Assembly: GCA_023091735.1 (NCBI GenBank)
Contig: JALKBU010004900.1
Location: 62,001 to 126,000, forward strand
Origin: Trichomonas tenax
Lineage: Eukaryota; Parabasalia; Trichomonadida; Trichomonadidae
Direction: 5' to 3'
Length of the DNA: 64,000 bases
Within the stretch, counting starts at the first letter, position 1; each line of letters starts with the position of its first letter. The notes under the pieces are model-generated. The model ran no database searches. It was not told where the DNA came from and saw nothing but the letters and a program-made list of their open reading frames with translations. Of the stretch, positions 58,101 to 64,000 are shown in pieces. The position numbers and the translations under genes are program-made.

Positions 58101-61100
58101 TCGATATCCACGTCAGGCTTTGTATCTCAATCAAATCCTTTTAAATGAACAACAGATTGAAAACGAAATAGCTATCAAACAGAGTGAAGAATTATTGCTA
58201 AAGCATCGAAATAAGGGCGATGAGTATCGAAAAAGGAGGCAAAAATGGATTATAGGTAAAAACACTCCAGAATCAAGGCCATTATTCACATTTGTTTTGG
58301 ATTTAGGAAATATCCTTTTAGGAAGTTGGCTACAAAAAACTTTCTTGATCAAAAATGATTCGCCGTTTGTCTTAAATTACATCATCAATGAATCATCAAA
58401 TAATAGTTTACTTTTCAGCGTTTCTCCATTGTCAGTTTCAGGAATTCCTCCTAACAATGAACTCGAATTTTGTGTTGATTTTGATTCTTCTTCAATGAGC
58501 AGTTTTATATATGGTAATTATATTGAGAGATATCGATTAATGATCACAGATGAAATATTTTACGAATTTGATGTCAAGGCCAATTTCGTTTCACCACAAC
58601 TAAATTTCAGTCAGACAAACTTAAACTTCCAAACAACTATTGTTGGGCAACAACGAATCATGTCTATTCAGATCCAAAATATGAGCCCCATCAAAGTTTT
58701 TTACTCTATTGGAGATGGATACATTCCAAATATCATCCAAAAAGATAAAGAAAAGGCTTTCACTATTTTCAATGGTCATGGCGAGATCCAAGAGTATGGA
58801 TTCACAAATATTGAAATTGGATTCACACCAAAACAAAATAAAGAATATACAATGCATTTTCCTGTAAAAGTCAAGTACAGTAATCAGGAATATATGATTA
58901 TATGTAATGGAACAGGAAACTTATTAAAGTTATCTTTCTTCCCACCAGAAGCAGATTTTGATCAGATTCTTCCATTTTCTGGCATTACTACAATGCAAGT
59001 TCTATTGACAAATCCATCAAGCCATGCGATAGAAGTTTTTTCAAGGCAATATGATATGAATATAATTACTGATCAGGTCACCAGGCATTTAACCGGAACC
59101 CAATTATCACGGACAAGATCAAAATCATCAGATTCGGATTTCTCGAATATCACTTTTTCATCAATTGTTGACCAGGTTCAGAAAGTATGCATTATTGTAC
59201 ACGGACCAGGGAATAGCGGAAAAACAACGATTTCACATAAATTGTCAGAGAAATATGGTGGAATTCCGATAATAGATACAAAAGAATTGTATTTAAATTC
59301 CAATGATATTGCACTTTCTTTGGCAAATGCAATCCAAGGAACAAATTTCTTCATTATTGATGGTTTGAACTTCCATTATGATAGAGAAGAATCATTGTCC
59401 TTTTTAAATCAAATGTCCAAAGGTATCAAAGGTGATGAGATTTTATCAAATTTGTTTTATGAACCGAAAAATTCTTATCCACATTCCACAGAGAATAACT
59501 TGAATACGATTTTAAGCGTACTACAAGGTTGGTATGTATTTATGGTTGCATTAAATCCTAATCAAAAATTCCTTGAAGAGAGGTTTTTAAATTTGGTTTT
59601 ATTAGGCGAAAGAGAAGCTGAAAAGCAAGTGCAAAGCGATTTGATGCTGAAGAATATGACCGAAGAAGAGTATAATCAACTCACAGATCCAGAAAAAGAA
59701 GATATTGACAGAAGGAGGAAAATCCTGAGAAATGAGAGGATGGTAACCGAACCTCAAACGTTTTCTACTGTATCTTCTGCAAGAAGATCAAAGAAAAGAC
59801 CAAGCAGCAAGAAAGCACCTTCGAAGCCAAAAACCAAAGAGTCGTTTAATGATTCTCCATTCCTTTATGATTTTTATTTATATCATTATTCTTTCCACCT
59901 TATTTCGAATTGTTTGCAATCATGTGAAAATGGTATCCTTGTTTTTGATCCTACTCTGATTAATCACAATTCTGAAAATCTGGTTTATTCAAATAATATA
60001 TTAGTAATTAACAACGAAGAAAATATTGATGAAGAAGTTTCTAAGATTTTAACATATTTTCCTGGTATTTTAGCTTTGAAGACATATTTATATAGGAAAT
60101 GTTTACCTCCACAGAGATTGATCGTTCCTGTTACTGATGATATTCCAAACAGCGATGTTCAACCGGAATTTTTCAATATCGCAACCGATTCTGACGAAAA
60201 TAATGAATTCTCTAACTGCACTAAAAGATGGAAAATTGATGCTGGTGAGAGTACTCCAATTATGATACAGTTCTTTGGTCAGAACATTGGTGAGTATAGT
60301 GATAAGTTGACTTTTTCTATATCAGGATATAAATCCGAGATTTTCACACTTCAATTGAAAGCGAAAGTATCTTATCCTGACATATGTCGAGATCCAAAAC
60401 AGATATATGTCGATTATACGGATAAACTTACACCAAAGACTCGAATGCAGTTTGTTAAGTCCCTCAATATATTCTTCTTTGGATATAATTTGCTCAGAAA
60501 AGAAAAAATGCTTAAGAAGGATGCTGTACTTGTTCAGAAAGAATTCAAAATTACAAATAATTCAGTATTTACAACCGCAATAGATTTTCATCTCCAAAAT
60601 AATGCTCCAAAAGGAATCTGGTCTGCCAATTCTAATGCAACTAATATGCATAGAATTGAGCCAGGAGAGAGTACTAAAATTGTTGTTTCTTTCAATCCAC
60701 AACAAATTGGAACTTTTGAGAATACATTAGTTGTATACGTTAAAGACAATCCTGAGCCATTGTATTTAAAGCTGATGTCATTTTGCTGCGTTCCAATATT
60801 GAAGTTCAGCATTCACAATCTCGATTTCGATAAAATAATTACAAATCAGCAGATTTCAAGAGAATTTACAATTGAGAATGAAGAAAAAATTGCTGCTTTC
60901 TGGCGAATTAAAGGCGGAAATATCTTAGGTAATGCATTCAGCATAAATCCACTTGAAGGACTATTGAATCCCGGCTCAAAATCAGTTGTTACATTAACAT
61001 TTTCTTCCGCCAAACAGATTTTAGTTAAGAAATCAATTGTTATTGAAATAATGGATAAAACCAAACTAAGAACTTTTGACACATATCAAATCAATTTAGT

Positions 61101-63948
61101 TGCCGAGGCATATGATGTCAATTTTGCAATTAATTACCAGGATAATGCGAGCTCGTTGAACTTTGGCATTTTGAAGGTCGGTGAAAGCAGAACATTTTCA
61201 TTGACAATGAAAGCATTAGGAAAATATCCTATTTTGTATAAATTCATTCTTGATAAGAGCAAGGAGTTCATTCAAAACATGAACATATCATCATTGAGTG
61301 GTGGTGTTCAGCCTTCAAACAACGATAAGGGAACTGCCGTTACTTTCACTTACAAAGCTTTATCAAAAAAGAAATATAATAATGCCAAAGGTATCTCTGT
61401 CGTTATTAATGATACTCTAACAGGTAGTGAAATAGCAACATTACCTATTCCATTTAGCGCTCAGTCTGTTTACTCGAGTTTTGATATTTCTCCAGAAAAG
61501 CAAGTTGATTTTGGTACTATATCAATCTTTGTTTCTAATACAAAATCTTTCAGTATCACTAACAAAGGATATTTCGAATTCAATTTTAGTATTTATCAAT
61601 CTGTAGATGCCGAATCTAACCACAGCGGAAATAATGATAAGAAGAAGAAACTCGTTAAAGAGCCAAAAGGTGCTTCAAGTTCCAAACGCCACCTTGCAAA
61701 ACTTGCTCAATTTGTAAATATCAGTGATTGCATAGTCATATCTCCATCATTTGGATCGATTAAGCCTAATGAATCACAGGAGTTTGCCATTGAATGCAAA
61801 CCAACACAAATTCAAAATATTAATGAGAGATTCTATATTATCATCCAAAATGCAGATCCACAGTATGAAAAATTTGAATACACAATTATTGCTGAAAGTA
61901 TCAGTTCTTGTTTATGTAGTGATGATTATGAGCAAATTTTCAGAACAATGAATATTTGCTCTTCAAAGGATGCACTTCCAAATATATCATCATGGTTATA
62001 TGATCAAAAGAAACTCCAGTTTTGTCCAACATTAGTTTCGTCTTCAAACAATGGTGAATTTTTCGTTATAAATAATTCGCCAGTTCCATGCGAAGTCGAT
62101 ATCACCGTGAAAAGCGACAAAAAGAATGTCGACTATTTCAAACTATCAGAGAATTTAATTTCGTTAAATGCCATGGAAAGCAAATCAATCCAAATAACTT
62201 TCACACCAAATGCTGTTGGATTGCATAATGCTAAGGTCACTGCCACAGCAAGAAATAGCTTACATCCTCCTTTAGTATTTGATGTCCAAGGTGACGGAGA
62301 AATTCCATTAGTTGATGTACAGATTCAATCTGAAGGAAATGTTTCTAACGATGATCTACAACCATTTGATTGCTTCCTAATTACATTCAAACAAGAAAAA
62401 GTCATTGTATTATCAAATAGAGGAAATATCCCGGCGACTATCAATGTTTCATTATCCCCATCGCCTGATTTCATTTTATCATTAGAACACCGTAAGATTA
62501 TTTTGGAACCTCATACAGTTTTCGATCTCCCAATAATCTTCAGTCCACAGAAACCAAGAAAATCAACTGTTGATGTGACATTGACAATCGAAGAAAACAA
62601 AGAATTCATGAAAAAGATTACATTCTATGGTGAAGGAATATTTGAACCCGTTTATGTTGTTGGTAACGTTGTATCAAAACAAGGCGGCCCTACATTGATA
62701 TTCAATGATACAATTGTTGGAAAGACTTCCAAAGTTGATTTTGCAATCAAGAATGTTTCTGAGTCTGATTACAGATTCCAATTCCAGAATGATAATGACT
62801 TTATATTTATCCCACATGCTGGACATATTCATTCTAATTCAACTAAGAAGATTTCATGCATTTTTGTATCAGAAAAGCCAATATCTTACACAAAGAAATT
62901 AATAACATGTTCTCGCACAAAGATTCAATTACAGGAAGATAGTCCTGACTGGGATGATTCTAAGACTGTTGTTAAATATGTAAAGAAGTCTCAACTTGAC
63001 CCAGAAACACAAATTGTCGTTCCGCCATCTTTATCAAGTGCCAGGTCAACAGTTAGGCGATCTCAAATATTAGATACACGCAATGATGAAAGTACCGAAG
63101 ATAGAGATGATGAGCTATACGTAATTGAAGAAGTTGGAACAGAACCAGCTTACACAATCATAAAAGAAAAGCTAGCAGATATGCAAATTATCATTTCAGC
63201 ATCTTCAGACAATATAGGCTTCCTTTTACCACAGGATATCATTGATATTCCTCTCACGATGATATATGAGTCAAAATCTGTTCAATTTACTTTAGAAAAC
63301 ACTTGCAATATTGGCTTTAACTATTTTTGGAGATTTAAATCCTTGGATACATTTAATCATGGACAAATAAAACCAGCAACTATTCCATTCTCAATAAGTC
63401 CGCCTTCGGGCTTCATAAAGTCCAAAGAGAATGCAACTTTCACAGTTACTTTTTCGCCTAAAACAGATGATGAGTTTACATGCACTTACATTTGTGACAT
63501 TGATGGATTGAAATATGATCCTCCATTGATAAAGTGTTGTGCAACTTCCAAACGTCCTATTGTGCATATAAACTTTGAGAACAGTGATTATTTGACAGCA
63601 AATAGAAGAATGAGCCATCAAATTATTCAAGTTCCAGAAAATATTCGCGTTTTAGAGATCTTGTCGAGCAGCAAAGGAAACAAAGCGATTAAAACATTTG
63701 AGATGATCAATACAACAGATATCCCATATGAAATCAAATGGCAGTGCAAAGATGATACAAGCAATGGTTCAATCATATGTGCAACTCCATCTTCCTTCGT
63801 CAGTAGCGGTAAGATATTTGCTTGTACTTTTGAATTTGCTCCGAAATCTCATCAGACAGTTGAATCACTTTGGTCGTTTAGTATACCTGCATATAATATC
63901 AGTGCAGATATCCTTATTGTTGGAAGAGTTTTTATTTCTTCAAAATGA
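55141..63948 (+). CDS. HYDIN: HYDIN-like axonemal protein with ASH repeats and ADK-like domain
   Basis: 2935 residues. About 20 immunoglobulin-like ASH/MSP modules run through it, each with a strand like 'LNFGKI..G' or 'IDFGKIPILKN', followed by 'F.L.N....P..Y.F' and ending 'PPRQTETIKIDFIP'-type blocks. In the middle, residues about 1345-1640, a P-loop kinase-like domain carries an intact Walker A (GPGNSGKT at 1354-1361); animal HYDIN has the same adenylate-kinase-like insertion. A basic linker rich in Lys and Ser follows. HYDIN is a structural protein of the central-pair C2 projection and is needed for flagellar beating. Human HYDIN is about 5121 residues, so this one is shorter. The frame is complete, ending in TGA. 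Confidence 0.92.
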   Translation: MVECPLDIDFKEVFFPPIYSSTSSKFVINIKNKSDLFVNFEWRNFSNTEDEIRAILHYDIDDPQSRIAYMKSLLFRSENFSIEPSCGELWPGRNQLIVVMFHPKYYGKITQYAYLTNAKDNTRISLLISGECKAPSAKFSVQNINAGHILLDSFLEYQVFLHNTGESIVDFEFLENDNFLQILPSPKSGSIAAGDAVPIIFKLIANSIGKFTCDIQCAIKGAEEKDYPLLNIYGRVLGPSFDIKTKKIDFEDVSCGFIYSKTIDIENTSDIPLDYFVKCDSDYTINNREIQMTPSNGTVPPRQTETIKIDFIPTGLHQYRGNIVILSKAQEVLHSIPFTGLPRSPNCMLETPVINLGDIFINFPYDIIVVLKNTSKIPGKFDVLENTEVPYGYTIKGSQPFGIIQAFSKIEIPFQLVATQLGQMQFSKLIRIYGSDHPPLEFVCNFKCIGPTYKISSSTIDFGKIPILKNAYKTFTLENTALIPLDYKFELEKNSDIFKLDKLQGTILPKQIETIQITALLDDSIKFETNINVTLTMNAPFQIKIMAGGVGIPIIPSIKLESIEIQNAFAGQKISFPFKLENKGRLTRSLRWSIPKFDKMEEISYSLWPEDVEIPPYSSVDFELNLDSKNPNQFEFPAVCQMQQGKRRIELFKPKFKVEFEKVLIDINQKIMNFKYSYDYTKESSNDDLKPSSSLLSKISKKNSIKNTSKLPLTMKIAANHPFFPSCEVFNLEPNQIADFDVIFDSSFKDNFISEKIEKQLKITFDGNPQKYFIKLNAMMSFPNVTLGQESIDFDSIVLGSEKIHNLIIRNQSEITAEYEWRISGDNKFSFDVYPIRSIVQPGEQEVCHFTFYGTGEHSQNYAAQAICHVSGGPDYLVNLSGSTAKVQYTIDSFHIDYGICKYTDFLTSYITVSNNGDIDISFEAMVPAKIGFNKLVVEPSKFTIKPNDKFRIKVIAWPGIPKKYNEFFFIKTPDLKDVKIEIAADCRYPRQALYLNQILLNEQQIENEIAIKQSEELLLKHRNKGDEYRKRRQKWIIGKNTPESRPLFTFVLDLGNILLGSWLQKTFLIKNDSPFVLNYIINESSNNSLLFSVSPLSVSGIPPNNELEFCVDFDSSSMSSFIYGNYIERYRLMITDEIFYEFDVKANFVSPQLNFSQTNLNFQTTIVGQQRIMSIQIQNMSPIKVFYSIGDGYIPNIIQKDKEKAFTIFNGHGEIQEYGFTNIEIGFTPKQNKEYTMHFPVKVKYSNQEYMIICNGTGNLLKLSFFPPEADFDQILPFSGITTMQVLLTNPSSHAIEVFSRQYDMNIITDQVTRHLTGTQLSRTRSKSSDSDFSNITFSSIVDQVQKVCIIVHGPGNSGKTTISHKLSEKYGGIPIIDTKELYLNSNDIALSLANAIQGTNFFIIDGLNFHYDREESLSFLNQMSKGIKGDEILSNLFYEPKNSYPHSTENNLNTILSVLQGWYVFMVALNPNQKFLEERFLNLVLLGEREAEKQVQSDLMLKNMTEEEYNQLTDPEKEDIDRRRKILRNERMVTEPQTFSTVSSARRSKKRPSSKKAPSKPKTKESFNDSPFLYDFYLYHYSFHLISNCLQSCENGILVFDPTLINHNSENLVYSNNILVINNEENIDEEVSKILTYFPGILALKTYLYRKCLPPQRLIVPVTDDIPNSDVQPEFFNIATDSDENNEFSNCTKRWKIDAGESTPIMIQFFGQNIGEYSDKLTFSISGYKSEIFTLQLKAKVSYPDICRDPKQIYVDYTDKLTPKTRMQFVKSLNIFFFGYNLLRKEKMLKKDAVLVQKEFKITNNSVFTTAIDFHLQNNAPKGIWSANSNATNMHRIEPGESTKIVVSFNPQQIGTFENTLVVYVKDNPEPLYLKLMSFCCVPILKFSIHNLDFDKIITNQQISREFTIENEEKIAAFWRIKGGNILGNAFSINPLEGLLNPGSKSVVTLTFSSAKQILVKKSIVIEIMDKTKLRTFDTYQINLVAEAYDVNFAINYQDNASSLNFGILKVGESRTFSLTMKALGKYPILYKFILDKSKEFIQNMNISSLSGGVQPSNNDKGTAVTFTYKALSKKKYNNAKGISVVINDTLTGSEIATLPIPFSAQSVYSSFDISPEKQVDFGTISIFVSNTKSFSITNKGYFEFNFSIYQSVDAESNHSGNNDKKKKLVKEPKGASSSKRHLAKLAQFVNISDCIVISPSFGSIKPNESQEFAIECKPTQIQNINERFYIIIQNADPQYEKFEYTIIAESISSCLCSDDYEQIFRTMNICSSKDALPNISSWLYDQKKLQFCPTLVSSSNNGEFFVINNSPVPCEVDITVKSDKKNVDYFKLSENLISLNAMESKSIQITFTPNAVGLHNAKVTATARNSLHPPLVFDVQGDGEIPLVDVQIQSEGNVSNDDLQPFDCFLITFKQEKVIVLSNRGNIPATINVSLSPSPDFILSLEHRKIILEPHTVFDLPIIFSPQKPRKSTVDVTLTIEENKEFMKKITFYGEGIFEPVYVVGNVVSKQGGPTLIFNDTIVGKTSKVDFAIKNVSESDYRFQFQNDNDFIFIPHAGHIHSNSTKKISCIFVSEKPISYTKKLITCSRTKIQLQEDSPDWDDSKTVVKYVKKSQLDPETQIVVPPSLSSARSTVRRSQILDTRNDESTEDRDDELYVIEEVGTEPAYTIIKEKLADMQIIISASSDNIGFLLPQDIIDIPLTMIYESKSVQFTLENTCNIGFNYFWRFKSLDTFNHGQIKPATIPFSISPPSGFIKSKENATFTVTFSPKTDDEFTCTYICDIDGLKYDPPLIKCCATSKRPIVHINFENSDYLTANRRMSHQIIQVPENIRVLEILSSSKGNKAIKTFEMINTTDIPYEIKWQCKDDTSNGSIICATPSSFVSSGKIFACTFEFAPKSHQTVESLWSFSIPAYNISADILIVGRVFISSK

Positions 63949-64000
63949 TATTTTTAATAAATTGTTTGTTATTGTTTGATAATATACATTTTTTTATAAA

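Overview
The window looks like nuclear DNA of a flagellated, intron-poor parabasalid protist: a trichomonad, possibly Tritrichomonas or Trichomonas. The genome is AT-rich with short gaps between genes, and nearly every gene is one uninterrupted reading frame in the standard code. Several start codons lie 7 to 35 bases downstream of a TCACTTTT or TCATTTTT initiator (Inr), the trichomonad core promoter. The gene content fits: a HYDIN-type axoneme protein and a centrin, plus BTB, ankyrin and BEACH proteins of the kinds trichomonads carry in large families. The species is inferred from style, not from a marker gene. I saw no rRNA, tRNA, CRISPR array or intact mobile element.

Layout. 0-10 kb: ankyrin/zinc-finger protein (-), BTB protein (+), centrin (-), exocyst Sec15 (-) divergent from a 975-residue coiled-coil protein (+), and ribosomal stalk protein P2 (+). 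10-18 kb: two small unknown genes, a GT8-type glycosyltransferase with a C-terminal membrane anchor, a longin-type SNARE, a short unknown protein, a decayed gene remnant and the ribosome-assembly GTPase LSG1. 18-32 kb: a decayed C-terminal gene fragment, a SAD/BRSK-like kinase, symplekin, a 55-residue protein, two compact divergent gene pairs (one includes an apparently inactive papain-fold membrane protein), an armadillo-like protein, a secreted FKBP and a bromodomain protein. 32-44 kb: a Rab5-like GTPase, a ubiquitin-like-domain protein, a 12-TM transporter, a frame-disrupted LIM-domain gene, ribosomal protein uS10, AP-3 mu and Vps18, then a single-C2-domain protein. 44-64 kb: a 2489-residue BEACH/WD40 protein, an ankyrin protein with a CaaX-like end, and a 2935-residue HYDIN homologue.

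How the genes fit together. Membrane traffic is the strongest theme: Sec15 (exocytosis), longin SNARE, Rab5-like GTPase, AP-3 mu, Vps18 (HOPS/CORVET), BEACH protein and possibly the C2 protein. HYDIN and centrin belong to the flagellar and basal-body apparatus. P2, uS10 and LSG1 serve the ribosome, and symplekin serves mRNA 3'-end formation. These genes are interspersed and individually promoted, not in operons.

The most unusual signals are not classic genes. First, the 10-mer TTACATG(T/A)CA occurs nine times exactly, and every copy I found is between genes. Second, a TGTCAAATTT-like element recurs just upstream of start codons and may be an alternative initiator. Also notable are the papain-fold protein with all three catalytic positions replaced, a GT8-like enzyme with an altered DXD motif, and three decayed or frame-broken genes. 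Several predicted frames begin at a non-ATG codon; I moved those starts to the first in-frame ATG.
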